A DNA stretch of 64,000 nt from Cycloclasticus sp. GTDB taxonomy: Bacteria > Pseudomonadota > Gammaproteobacteria > Methylococcales > Cycloclasticaceae. The stretch's first letter is position 1, and each line of letters starts with the position of its first letter. The position numbers and the translations under genes are program-made. Under the pieces are notes generated by a model. That model did not search any database. It saw only the letters and a list, made by a program, of their open reading frames with translations, and had not been told where the DNA came from. This document shows positions 45,086-55,980 of this stretch, one piece after another. Location: assembly GCA_002700385.1 (NCBI GenBank), contig PADC01000002.1:62001-126000 (forward strand), written 5' to 3'.

Positions 45086-45221
45086 CAGAGCATTTTATAC
45101 CAGGATCCCTTCAATTCATTCAATCGCAGAAAAAATAGTGTGCATTACCCCTCGTCACTTAAACTTCTATACAGTGAGCTATACTATTAACGTACCGTTC
45201 AACTTCCTTTTTAAAAGACAC

Positions 45222-45839
45222 ATGAGTGACCCAAACGATAAAGAAACACTAACCATTCGTCATTATGATGACCATGCTGAAGCGTTTTGGGCAGGAACAA
45301 AAGACCATGATGTCTCACAAAATATAGAAGCCTTTCTTACTGCCTTGCCAAAAGGCAAGCCGCTGAATATTCTTGATTTTGGATGTGGCCCCGGTCGAGA
45401 CTTGCAACACTTTAAATCATTAGGGCACCATCCTATCGGCTTAGACGGCTCTAAAACCTTTTGCAAAATGGCCACAAAATTCAGCGGTTGCCCCACATTG
45501 AATCAAACATTCACTACCCTGAATTTGCCCACTGAATATTTTGATGGCGTATTCGCCAACGCTTCTATGTTTCACGTTCCCAGCACGCACCTGTTAGCTG
45601 TACTGAAGACATTGCACCATTGTTTACGGCCTAATGGCGTACTGTTCACTTCTAACCCACGCGGTAACGCCGAAGGCTGGCAAGGTCAACGTTATGGGCA
45701 TTACCAAGAAATTGAGGAAAGTAAAGCGTTTATAGAACAAGCCGGCTTTGAATTATTGTCACATTACTACCGACCAAAAGGCAAACCCATAGAGCAGCAA
45801 CCCTGGCTCGCCATGCTCAGTCGCCGAGTGAGCCTTTAA
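45222..45839 (+). CDS. Class I SAM-dependent methyltransferase
   Basis: Rossmann-fold methyltransferase of about 205 residues. Motif I ILDFGCGPGRDLQHFKSLGH and post-I GLDGSKTFCKMA bind SAM. FDGVFANASMFHVPSTHLLAVL is the motif IV region, and PNGVLFTSNPRGN follows. I prefer the ATG at 45222 (MSDPNDKETL). The upstream frame from 45138 reads through promoter-like sequence and lacks a family resemblance. The substrate is unknown; related proteins are annotated only as methyltransferase domain proteins. It is divergent from uvrD. Confidence 0.87.
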   Translation: MSDPNDKETLTIRHYDDHAEAFWAGTKDHDVSQNIEAFLTALPKGKPLNILDFGCGPGRDLQHFKSLGHHPIGLDGSKTFCKMATKFSGCPTLNQTFTTLNLPTEYFDGVFANASMFHVPSTHLLAVLKTLHHCLRPNGVLFTSNPRGNAEGWQGQRYGHYQEIEESKAFIEQAGFELLSHYYRPKGKPIEQQPWLAMLSRRVSL

Positions 45840-45982
45840 AAACGACATTGACTGTTTGCTTCTTAAAAAGAACCAAGAGAACTTTTTCAACCCCTCAGAC
45901 CCTAAGGCGCTTCAACACCTTGATTTTAAGATCCAACTGAATTAGCCTTAGCTTTAAAACAATAAAAATAAGCCATAGAGGA

Positions 45983-46393
45983 ATGCTCATCAATATGGAT
46001 GTTTTCTTATCCCGATTGCCAGACAAGACCACACTAAGCGAACTGGAGAGCACCTGTCTGTCTCTCCTCTCCAAAAAATTTCGCTTGCCTTTCACAAAAT
46101 CACCTGAGCTGATCAGCTGTAGAATAATGGAAATACGTGATAAGCATGATCGATCTGAGTACCATGGTCTCATTCATATAAAGCCTGACGATGTCGCTAC
46201 CTGGTTCATTAAAAACTGTCGCGGAAGCAAAATTCATGGCAAACGTTTATTAGCGCACCAGTATAAAATGCGAGATTCCAGCTGGAAGCCCGACTATTTT
46301 AACGAAGCTGATCATAGACGACCGTCATTAAAAACATGCTACATAAACATAAAATCGCCCTCTTACACAACCCGTCCTTATGAAACGCATTAG
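45983..46393 (+). CDS. Small basic protein, possibly RRM-like
   Basis: Protein of 136 residues, very basic. The first ~90 residues (MDVFLSRLPDKTTLSELESTCLSLL ... YHGLIHIKPDDVATWFIKNCRGSKIHGKRLLAHQY) have the beta-alpha-beta-beta-alpha-beta spacing of an RNA recognition motif. The second half is Arg/Lys-rich (DHRRPSLKTCYINI). I recall similar conserved RRM-like proteins in gammaproteobacteria but cannot name one. The start may be the ATG at 45983 or at 45995. It overlaps the copC start by 14 bp. Confidence 0.55.
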   Translation: MLINMDVFLSRLPDKTTLSELESTCLSLLSKKFRLPFTKSPELISCRIMEIRDKHDRSEYHGLIHIKPDDVATWFIKNCRGSKIHGKRLLAHQYKMRDSSWKPDYFNEADHRRPSLKTCYINIKSPSYTTRPYETH

Positions 46394-46775
46394 AACAAAA
46401 TCAAATTGGGTCATATTATTCACTCTTGTGTGCCTTACAACAGCACCACAAATTTTTGCCCATGCAAAGGTCATCAGCACTGACCCTGCTCCTCGATCTA
46501 CCCTTAGCCGTCCCCCCGAGTCTATTAACATTTTATTTAATCAACTGTTTGAGCCTGCTTACTCAAGCATCACGGTTAAAAGAGCCGATGGCAGCGTCTT
46601 GACAACGGAAAAAGCAATCGTCGATCCCAGCAATCAAAAACGCCTCGTCCTCTTGTTGCCCGTTCTCTCAGCAGGTCAATATACTGTTAGCTATAAAGTA
46701 TTATCGTTAGATGGGCACACAATATCTTCAACCTATAGCTTTCGAATTAAAAAGGAAAAACCCCTCGCCCACTGA
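46380..46775 (+). CDS. copC: CopC-domain periplasmic copper protein
   Basis: Protein of 131 residues with a signal peptide cleaved before HAKVISTDPAP, which gives mature His1, a Cu(II) ligand in CopC. The beta-barrel domain contains NILFNQLFEP and the second metal site region DGHTISSTYSFRI (Asp and His). The Met-rich loop of Cu(I)-binding CopC is not evident, so Cu(II)-only binding is likely. The stop and the start of the next gene share one base (TGATG at 46773-46777), so CopC and the CopD-like protein are coupled and probably act together in copper uptake or delivery. Confidence 0.93.
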   Translation: MKRIRTKSNWVILFTLVCLTTAPQIFAHAKVISTDPAPRSTLSRPPESINILFNQLFEPAYSSITVKRADGSVLTTEKAIVDPSNQKRLVLLLPVLSAGQYTVSYKVLSLDGHTISSTYSFRIKKEKPLAH

Positions 46776-48793
46776 TGGAGACTTTTGGTTTCTTCGTCAC
46801 TTTTCTGCACTCTGTTGCTGGGTTATTTATTCTTGGCACGGCCGTTATCTGTCTGCTCTCTTGCGGGGTCAAGCCAGCTACGCTTCATGCAACACGCCAG
46901 CAACTTATTCAATCCAGTTTATTATTAGCTCTCGTTCTTGTTGTTTCGGGGCTTTTTCTGCCTTCTTTACAAGCCTTCTCTATGTCCGGTCACCCTGACA
47001 GCGCCCTCGATCAAGACCTTATAAAACTTATTCTTTTTTCAACGCGATTTGGCTCCGTTTGGCTTACGCAAGAGCTGTTGGCCCTTCTCATTTTCTTCAG
47101 CCTTCTGGCTCGCCATCGCCTTAATCCAAACGCCGACAACCGTTACTTTTTTATTTGGCTTATCGCGGCCAGTTCTGTCTTACTGTTTGCCGACTCGCTA
47201 AAAAGCCATGCCGCCGGTATTGAACCTGCTTGGCCGGGGTTAATCGGGCATGGGCTTCACCTGTTAGCCGCTGGCAGTTGGCTAGGCGCGCTTCCTGCGT
47301 TGATTTTTTTGCTTCGCCTCTCGCCAAAAGCGACACAGAATACACCTGACCCTTCTGCCGTTTGGCAGATACTCAATAAATTCTCGATTTTAGCCAGTAC
47401 GATGGTCGGTATTATTTTACTGAGCGGCTCATTCATCGCTTACCTTCAGATCAGTCGTTGGGCCGAGTTATTCGCGACACCTTATGGTCATTTGTTGCTT
47501 ATTAAAATTTTTCTTTTTATCAGCATGTTGTCGGTTGCAGGCATCATTCGACGCTATTATATGACCAAAGGTGTGCACCAACGCCAATCGCTAGCCGTCA
47601 CCAACGCAGTCATCGCAAAATGGGTATCACTTGAAACCAGTCTAGGACTTGTTTTATTAGGGTTTGCCAATATTTTGAAAAGCACGACACCCGCCCTTCA
47701 TGAAACGCGAGTTGTATGGCCTTTTGATTTTCGTTTTTCATTAGACGCCACATGGGATCAAACGACTTCAGTGCAAACACAAGTCCTTCTCGGCCTCATG
47801 CTAATCAGTTTAGCCATCGGATTAAGCCTTTACTTTTTACGTTTTAAACATTTAAAGAAAATGGCCATTATTGCTGGCTTTTGCCTATCGACCGTTGGGG
47901 TTACCATCGCCCTCCAACCCCTAGCAGTAAAGGCTTACCCAGATACTTATCGCAACTCCAGCGTGCCTTACGATGCGATAAGCATTGATAACGGAAGACA
48001 GCTTTATAGCGAGCATTGCGCAAGTTGTCACGGTGCAGAGGGAAAAGGGGATGGCGCGCTAGCAGAAGCACTGGACGTGATGGTCATGGACTTAAATCAC
48101 ATGCACTCAGCTGGTTCTACAGCGGGCGATATGTATTGGAACTTTACTCAAGAGCTCGCCGTTGATAATTTTCATTCCTCAATTAATTCATTGGATGAAG
48201 ACGAAATTTGGGAACTGATCAATTATCTCAACGCCACGACTGCCAGCTCTAACGGCACTAGCCTCTACACCTATATTGAGCCAAACGAGCCTTTCTTAGG
48301 CGCTCCAAATTTTTATTATTCAACCGACACCACTAGCGGCCATTTAATAGACCATAGAAAGAAAAATGCCCTTTTATTGGTTTTTTTCTCATGGCCAGAA
48401 GAAAAGTCTCGCCTGGATAACTTAAAAAACCACTACAAAGATATCACAGCAAACAACACAGACATTATCGCCATTGAAATAACAAAGCCGAGCAGTGAAG
48501 CACCGACCAATAAACCTGCTTATCCGTTTATTGTTGTGACAGAACAAACCGAGCCGATTACTAATACCTACTCACTTTTTCGTCGCAGCTTTATGGACGA
48601 GCGCGACGTCGATGACACACGCCCTCTAACCCACATTGAATACTTGATAGATCGCTTTGGCTATCTACGTGCACGCTGGAACCCGGAACACAACTCAAGC
48701 CAATGGACGGACTTCGCTTTACTCACCAATGAACTAAAAAAGCTGGCTAACGAGCCTGAAATTTTGCCGCCGCCCGATGAGCATGTTCATTAA
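46775..48793 (+). CDS. CopD membrane domain fused to cytochrome c and thioredoxin-like domains
   Basis: Multidomain protein of 672 residues. The N-terminal ~375 residues carry eight to nine membrane spans of the CopD copper-import family (conserved His in HGLHLLAAGSWLGALPALI). A class I cytochrome c domain follows at ~400-500 with CASCH at residues 415-419 and the MHSAGSTAGDMYW segment near a Met ligand. The last ~170 residues resemble a thioredoxin/SCO-like fold (ALLLVFFSWPEEKSRLDNL ... LIDRFGYLRARWNP) without a CxxC. It is fused to copC by overlapping codons. The fusion links copper handling to periplasmic redox; the haem would be attached by the CcsA/ResB system. Confidence 0.88.
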   Translation: METFGFFVTFLHSVAGLFILGTAVICLLSCGVKPATLHATRQQLIQSSLLLALVLVVSGLFLPSLQAFSMSGHPDSALDQDLIKLILFSTRFGSVWLTQELLALLIFFSLLARHRLNPNADNRYFFIWLIAASSVLLFADSLKSHAAGIEPAWPGLIGHGLHLLAAGSWLGALPALIFLLRLSPKATQNTPDPSAVWQILNKFSILASTMVGIILLSGSFIAYLQISRWAELFATPYGHLLLIKIFLFISMLSVAGIIRRYYMTKGVHQRQSLAVTNAVIAKWVSLETSLGLVLLGFANILKSTTPALHETRVVWPFDFRFSLDATWDQTTSVQTQVLLGLMLISLAIGLSLYFLRFKHLKKMAIIAGFCLSTVGVTIALQPLAVKAYPDTYRNSSVPYDAISIDNGRQLYSEHCASCHGAEGKGDGALAEALDVMVMDLNHMHSAGSTAGDMYWNFTQELAVDNFHSSINSLDEDEIWELINYLNATTASSNGTSLYTYIEPNEPFLGAPNFYYSTDTTSGHLIDHRKKNALLLVFFSWPEEKSRLDNLKNHYKDITANNTDIIAIEITKPSSEAPTNKPAYPFIVVTEQTEPITNTYSLFRRSFMDERDVDDTRPLTHIEYLIDRFGYLRARWNPEHNSSQWTDFALLTNELKKLANEPEILPPPDEHVH

Positions 48794-48822
48794 ATAATCA
48801 CGCTTTGTGTGATACCACGCCG

Positions 48823-50712
<1,890 letters not shown>

Positions 50713-50784
50713 TTAACGATATTGACACCCGGTATCTTATCACACACTGTTATAATTATTTTTGCATAATAAACGTACTTATAT

Positions 50785-51105
50785 ATGAAAACCATTTCCG
50801 CAAGTCAACTCAAATTACTGATCGATACAGCAGATACACCGCCTTTTCTACTCGATGTCAGGGAACCACATGAATTTGACTATTGCCATATTGCAAACAG
50901 CCATTTAATACCCATGCAAAGTATTCCCAGTCAACTGGATCAACTCTCAAAAACAACGCCCATTATCACCATTTGTCATCATGGCATGAGAAGTCAGCAA
51001 GTAGCTCAATATTTAATGCAACATGGTTTCAAAGACATTACTAATTTAACTGGCGGCGTTCATGCATGGGCTAGCGAAGTGGAACCCGCTATGCCCACAT
51101 ACTAG
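50785..51105 (+). CDS. Rhodanese-like sulfurtransferase
   Basis: Single rhodanese domain of 106 residues. The CH2A motif LLDVREPHEFDYCHIANSHLIPM and the active-site loop ICHHGMRSQQVA with Cys64 are both intact. These small cytoplasmic sulfurtransferases are GlpE-like; the physiological acceptor is unknown. It is divergent from thiC, so a sulfur-delivery role in thiamine synthesis is conceivable but not shown. The mismatch glycosylase gene starts 4 bp after its stop. Confidence 0.9.
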   Translation: MKTISASQLKLLIDTADTPPFLLDVREPHEFDYCHIANSHLIPMQSIPSQLDQLSKTTPIITICHHGMRSQQVAQYLMQHGFKDITNLTGGVHAWASEVEPAMPTY

Positions 51106-51109
51106 TTGA

Positions 51110-51652
51110 ATGGAAACTCTTCCTGATCTACTTTGTGACCCGATGTCGGTTCTCTCAGTTGGACTCAACCCCTCTATCCCTTCCGTAAAAGCGGGATTTT
51201 ATTTCGCCAACCCGAGAAACCGTTTCTGGAAAGCACTGAATCAATGTGGTTTTTTTAAAAAAAATTTAACACCCAGCCTAGACAGCTGCCAATACTTGCT
51301 CGAACAGTATCAAATTGGGTTCACAGACCTTGTTAAGCGCCCCACCCCTGGCTGCAAAGAGCTAAGAGCGGATGATTATCGTACCGGCAGCAACCGTTTA
51401 CAAATTCTTGTTAACGACATACGGCCTCAGGCGGTTTGGTTTCACGGTAAGCTGACTTGCCAAAAGTATTTACAATACGGCAGCGAAAACAAGCATTCTG
51501 TGAACTGGGGATTACAATCATGGGCCATCAATAATCAACCCGTTTATGTCACACCGAATCCAAGCCCTGCTAACGCCGCCTTCTCGCTAACCACTATCAG
51601 CGATAGCTACGCTGATTTGCTCAACCGTCTTTGCATTTCATCAAAATGCTAA
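51110..51652 (+). CDS. Mismatch-specific (G:U/T) DNA glycosylase, Mug/TDG-like
   Basis: Protein of 180 residues of the Mug/TDG branch of uracil-DNA glycosylases. The active-site strand is SVGLNPSIPSVKAGFYFANPRNRFWKAL, with Asn in GLNPS, the catalytic residue position. GFTDLVKRPTPGCKELRADDY and the C-terminal TPNPSPANAAFS supply the intercalation region. The ATG at 51110 is 4 bp after the rhodanese stop. Its 3' end overlaps dtd by 7 bp, so the trio is one transcript. E. coli Mug removes uracil or ethenocytosine opposite G. Confidence 0.9.
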   Translation: METLPDLLCDPMSVLSVGLNPSIPSVKAGFYFANPRNRFWKALNQCGFFKKNLTPSLDSCQYLLEQYQIGFTDLVKRPTPGCKELRADDYRTGSNRLQILVNDIRPQAVWFHGKLTCQKYLQYGSENKHSVNWGLQSWAINNQPVYVTPNPSPANAAFSLTTISDSYADLLNRLCISSKC

Positions 51653-52098
51653 CCGTCATTCAACGCGTCACCCACGCCAATGTTCGTGTTAATGACATCT
51701 CCATCGGGGAAATCAAGCAAGGCATCGTTGCTTTGCTTGCTATCAAGCAAGGCGACAGTGAAGCAGAGGCGCAACAACTCATAGATCGAATCTTATCCTA
51801 TCGAATATTCACTGATGAAAAAGATAAAATGAATTTAAGCCTTAAAGACATCAAGGGTGGCTTATTACTGATTCCGCAATTCACCTTAGCCGCCGATACC
51901 AAAAAAGGCGCCCGACCCAGCTTTGCCCCAGCAGCCTCACCAGCTATCGCCAAACCTTTATTTGAATTCGCTGCTCACTATGCAAGACAGCAGCATGGCA
52001 ACGTAGCATGGGGTGAATTTGCTGCCGATATGCAAGTTTCATTGTGTAATGATGGCCCGGCTACATTCATTTTAAACACCGATAATCATGGCGATTAA
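51646..52098 (+). CDS. dtd: D-aminoacyl-tRNA deacylase
   Basis: Protein of about 150 residues that removes D-amino acids (and Gly from tRNA-Ala) from mischarged tRNA. The start MLTVIQRVTHANVRV at 51646 matches the family N-terminus; the five upstream residues overlap the glycosylase gene. The Gly-cisPro motif NDGPATF near the C-terminus and the active-site segment PQFTLAADTKKGARPSFAPAA are intact. The length is normal. Confidence 0.96.
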   Translation: MLTVIQRVTHANVRVNDISIGEIKQGIVALLAIKQGDSEAEAQQLIDRILSYRIFTDEKDKMNLSLKDIKGGLLLIPQFTLAADTKKGARPSFAPAASPAIAKPLFEFAAHYARQQHGNVAWGEFAADMQVSLCNDGPATFILNTDNHGD

Positions 52099-52160
52099 AC
52101 AGACTAATTGGCTGCCTATATGCTAAAGTATGAACCATACGATCAACCCGCTGAATCACT

Positions 52161-53495
52161 ATGAAAACGCTAAGAAAATTTTTACTCTGCCTTATTCTTT
52201 GCAGCTCTCCAACAGTCAACTTTGCGCAACCGCTGAATTTGGTGACCGCGTACGAGCTAGCCCTCGAACATGACGCCGACTTACACGCTGCTTACAACCA
52301 GTTACTGTCATCAAAAGAAGTCAAACCTCAGGCGTTGGCAGATTTACTGCCCAATATTAACGCTTCGGCCCGTTCAGATGAGGTACGACAAGAAAGCGAA
52401 AGCAGCTTTTCCGGCAGCGGCAAAAACACGGAGCAATTTCGAGATGAAGGGTTTTCTATCTCTTTAAGACAACCGCTTTTCAACTGGGCTTACCTCACAC
52501 GCTTCAAGCAAGCCACAAAGCAGGTTTCCAAAGCAGAAATCAATTATCAACTGGCTGAACAAGCGCTAATTTTACGTTTAACCCAACGATACATGGCAGC
52601 ACTTCAAGCAGAGGTCAATTTAAAACTGGCCGACGATGATGTAAAGGCCTTTACCCGCCAACTTGAACAAGCCAAAGTACGCTTCGATGTAGGGCTGGTC
52701 GCCATTACCGACGTGCATGATGCCCAAGCGAGATATGATTTGGCCATTGCCACCCAAATTGCCGCTCACGATACCTTGTATTCAGCGCAAGAGGCTTTAC
52801 GGGAAATTATTCAAGCCAACACATTCACCCTGACCCCGTTAGCACCGTCTTTCCCTTTAGCTGCACCAGAACCCAACAAGATCGGCCATTGGGAAACAAA
52901 CGCAGCGAACAACAATCTGGCGTTAAAGATGGCACGACATGATGTCAGTATTGCAAAAAAGGACATTGATATTAACCGTTCGGGACACTACCCAACGGTT
53001 GACATTGTTGCCTCACACCAATATAGCGAAACCGGTGGCGGCAGTTTTGGAACCGGCTTTAGAAACGAATCAGACCGACTTGGGGTAGAATTAAACTTGC
53101 CGTTATTTGCTGGCGGTAAAACCAGCTCAAAGACGAGGCAGGCAGCGTTTAATCACCAACAATCATTGGATGTTTTGCAATCTCTCCAGCGCACCACACT
53201 CAGAGAAACACGTGATGCTTTCCGAGGGGTTACAACAAACCTTAAGCGAGTTAATGCCTTAAAACAGGCCATCATTTCGAACAAAAGTTCTTTAGATGCC
53301 AATGAAGCCGGCCTTGACGTTGGCACACGGACAATTGTCGATGTCCTCAATGCTCAAAGCAATTTATCACGGGCTAAACTCGAACTGAATGAAGCAAAAA
53401 TAAACTATATACTCAGCATTTTAAACCTTAAACACAGCGCCGGTTCATTATCTAAAGCTGACCTTGAAACGATCAATCATTGGTTAGAGCACTGA
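52161..53495 (+). CDS. TolC family outer-membrane protein
   Basis: Outer-membrane channel protein of 444 residues with a signal peptide ending VNFAQP. It has paired long coiled-coil-like helices in two OEP repeats. LNLVTAYELALEHDADLHAAYNQL opens the first. DVHDAQARYDLAIATQIAA and VGTRTIVDVLNAQSNLSRAKLELNEAKINYI close the two halves, as in type I secretion TolC proteins. Efflux pump or ABC secretion genes are not adjacent. It stands alone between dtd and an MFS gene, so it probably serves several pumps, like TolC. Confidence 0.92.
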   Translation: MKTLRKFLLCLILCSSPTVNFAQPLNLVTAYELALEHDADLHAAYNQLLSSKEVKPQALADLLPNINASARSDEVRQESESSFSGSGKNTEQFRDEGFSISLRQPLFNWAYLTRFKQATKQVSKAEINYQLAEQALILRLTQRYMAALQAEVNLKLADDDVKAFTRQLEQAKVRFDVGLVAITDVHDAQARYDLAIATQIAAHDTLYSAQEALREIIQANTFTLTPLAPSFPLAAPEPNKIGHWETNAANNNLALKMARHDVSIAKKDIDINRSGHYPTVDIVASHQYSETGGGSFGTGFRNESDRLGVELNLPLFAGGKTSSKTRQAAFNHQQSLDVLQSLQRTTLRETRDAFRGVTTNLKRVNALKQAIISNKSSLDANEAGLDVGTRTIVDVLNAQSNLSRAKLELNEAKINYILSILNLKHSAGSLSKADLETINHWLEH

Positions 53496-53527
53496 GACGC
53501 TAAATCGCTTTATTGGTAACCCCTTTC

Positions 53528-54718
53528 TTAAGACGTTGACTCCAGCAAATCAACGTCTTTTGATGCCCATTTTTTGATCGCTAAAATAACAAGGGAACCA
53601 AACATCACAAACCCACTCGCCATTAATAACGACGCATCATAATGACCGGTCGCCGCCGCTAAATAACCCGCTATTGTGGGCGCCACAATCTGCGGTACCC
53701 CGTAGCTCATTGTTAACATGCCCATTAGTTTTGCCGGCTTTGTTGGATAAAAGCGCCCAGCCATTGTTAACACAATGCTGACAATGCCAACGAAGGTAAA
53801 ACCATACAAAGCCGCGCTCAGTAAAGCAAACCATAGGGTATGACCGATCACCGGGAGCACAATACCCATGGCATGGACGATAAAGGCTAACAGTAACGCA
53901 TTCAAAATGCCTGTTTTTCTGGAAATTAAATCCCAAAAAATACAGGCTGGAGCGGCAAAAACACCCAATATCAGAAAGGCCATTTCACCCTGCCCCCTTA
54001 ATTCATCCTGATTTTCCACAATCGCAACAATATAAGTCGCGCTGATAACAAAACCAAATCCTGCGCAAAAATAAACAACCAGCATCAGCTTTAAAAAAAG
54101 GCGACTCGGGGGCTTATCATCAAGCACTTGCCCTTGCTCACTGATCCCGGTTGTATCTGGGGATGGCAACCAACACCATGCAGGAATGGCTAACAAAACA
54201 CCCACACTACCCAAAAGCAACCATTGTTCCGACCACATCAACGTTTCCGTCTGTTCGAGCAATAAGGCCACTAAGACAATCCCTATGCCGATGCCGGCAA
54301 AATGAATGCCCATTTCACTGCGATAATGATGCCTTATTAACCAATTTAACATCAGACCCGCTCCAATCAATAAGCCTGCTGCCGAGCTAAACCCAGCAAC
54401 GAACCGGGAAACGCCCCAGACCCAAGGTGATTCAACCAGGCCCATCATTAGGGTGGTGAGAACTGCAAGCACCAAACCTGTGCGATAAATACGGTCCTTG
54501 ATAATAAGGTTCCCCACCAAGGCGGCCGTGAGTGCTCCTGACATATAACCCAAATAATTGATCGTTGCCAACCAACCCGCCAGCACCTTAGTTAATCCGG
54601 CCTGCTCAAACATAATAGGCATCATGGGCGTATAAGCAAAACGGGCTATACTCAATGTCAGCACTAAACAAAAAATGCCTGACGCGAGGACTTTGTATCG
54701 TCGACTAAAGCGGCTCAT
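53528..54718 (-). CDS. YbfB/YjiJ family MFS transporter
   Basis: Membrane protein of 396 residues with 12 predicted spans. The N-terminus ILSIARFAYTPMMPIMFEQAGLTKVLAGWLATINYLGYMSGAL is typical of the YbfB/YjiJ (DUF1228) subfamily, often called 'YbfB/YjiJ family MFS transporter', and sequence in the TM11 region (TMSYGVPQIVAPTIAGYLA) agrees. The substrate is unknown. Its start overlaps the waaA stop by 14 bp, so it is co-transcribed with the LPS core genes, although it need not share their role. Confidence 0.88.
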   Translation of the reverse strand: MSRFSRRYKVLASGIFCLVLTLSIARFAYTPMMPIMFEQAGLTKVLAGWLATINYLGYMSGALTAALVGNLIIKDRIYRTGLVLAVLTTLMMGLVESPWVWGVSRFVAGFSSAAGLLIGAGLMLNWLIRHHYRSEMGIHFAGIGIGIVLVALLLEQTETLMWSEQWLLLGSVGVLLAIPAWCWLPSPDTTGISEQGQVLDDKPPSRLFLKLMLVVYFCAGFGFVISATYIVAIVENQDELRGQGEMAFLILGVFAAPACIFWDLISRKTGILNALLLAFIVHAMGIVLPVIGHTLWFALLSAALYGFTFVGIVSIVLTMAGRFYPTKPAKLMGMLTMSYGVPQIVAPTIAGYLAAATGHYDASLLMASGFVMFGSLVILAIKKWASKDVDLLESTS

Positions 54719-55976
54719 TCAACATGCTGATAATACGTTCCGCTACGTTGCTTACCGCGCCTTTGTTTTTTTCGACAAAGTGATAACCCGCTGCGCCCAT
54801 CTGATCACGCTTTTCAGGATGCTCAAGCAACTCAATCACTTGCTGCGCAAGCTGATCTGGGTTTTCCACTTGTAAAGCGGCTCCATTTGCTAGCAAACGG
54901 TCACTAATCTCAGTAAAGTTATGCACAAATGGGCCGAACAACACAGGCACTGAATGAGCGGCTGCTTCCAGCATATTATGTCCGCCCGTTGGGACAAAGC
55001 TACCCCCAATGAATGCAACATCAACTGTCGCATAATACAATTTCAGCTCACCCAGTGTATCGAGCAAAAAAACATCCGTCTTAACCAACGACGATTTTTG
55101 CTCACTGCGACGTGTAACGGTATATCCCCGTTTTTCACATAATTTTGCGACTGAGTTAAATCTTTCCGGGTGCCTGGGCACTAACACCAATAGGGTATCG
55201 GGCTGCTGTTTTTTTATTATTGAAAAAGCCTCCAGTACCTTCTCATCCTCACCCTCATGCGTACTGGCCGCAATCCAGCTGGGGCGTTGCTGAAACCAAT
55301 CACGCCTGATAACCTCTGCTTGTTCAAACAAATAAGCAGGCATGTCGGTATCAAATTTAATATTACCTGGCACGCTGATTTTGTTTTTATCTAAACCCAG
55401 GTCGATAAAACGAGTTAAGCTCGCCTCTGTCTGCGCACACACATATGAAACATGCCCCAGTGTTTGCGTCATGAATGCTCCTAATTTTGCATAGCCTCTC
55501 GCGGATTTCTCAGAGAGCCTTGCGTTAACAATGATCGAAGGCACGCCATGTTGCTTCGCTTGGTAAAGCATATTCGGCCAGATTTCAGTTTCCAGAATAA
55601 TGGCCATTTTGGGTTTAAAACGACGATAAAATCGTTTCATCGCACCTGGCAAATCATACGGCAAGTACACATGATGCACTCGATGACCCAGAAAGGCTTT
55701 AACACGTGCAGAGCCTGTCGGTGTTGTTGTCGTCACCAAGATAGGGGTATCTGTGTATTTTTTAGCTATCTCATCTATTAATGGGAAGGCTGCCTCTGCT
55801 TCACCAACCGATACCGTATGAAACCAGATAACGCCTTCAGGCTGGCCTTTTTCATACCAGGCAAAACGTTCATGCCATCGACTTAAATAAGCAGGCGCCT
55901 TTCGCCCACGCACCAGCAGTCGCAAAACGAGAAAAGGGGATAAAAGATACAGTAAGGCTGAATACGCCAGTCGCAT
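54705..55976 (-). CDS. waaA: 3-deoxy-D-manno-octulosonic acid transferase (Kdo transferase)
   Basis: Membrane-anchored glycosyltransferase (GT30) of 423 residues adding Kdo to lipid IVA. One N-terminal hydrophobic anchor is followed by WHERFAWYEKGQPEGVIWFHTVSVGEAEAAFPLI (acceptor side; Glu in GEAEA is the catalytic base position), VTTTTPTGSARVKAFLG and GNIKFDT. The C-terminal Kdo-binding motif is SFVPTGGHNMLEAAAHSVPVLFGP. It is encoded 4 bp after hldD in hldE-hldD-waaA. The length is like E. coli WaaA. Confidence 0.95.
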   Translation of the reverse strand: MRLAYSALLYLLSPFLVLRLLVRGRKAPAYLSRWHERFAWYEKGQPEGVIWFHTVSVGEAEAAFPLIDEIAKKYTDTPILVTTTTPTGSARVKAFLGHRVHHVYLPYDLPGAMKRFYRRFKPKMAIILETEIWPNMLYQAKQHGVPSIIVNARLSEKSARGYAKLGAFMTQTLGHVSYVCAQTEASLTRFIDLGLDKNKISVPGNIKFDTDMPAYLFEQAEVIRRDWFQQRPSWIAASTHEGEDEKVLEAFSIIKKQQPDTLLVLVPRHPERFNSVAKLCEKRGYTVTRRSEQKSSLVKTDVFLLDTLGELKLYYATVDVAFIGGSFVPTGGHNMLEAAAHSVPVLFGPFVHNFTEISDRLLANGAALQVENPDQLAQQVIELLEHPEKRDQMGAAGYHFVEKNKGAVSNVAERIISMLNEPL

Positions 55977-55980
55977 GAAA

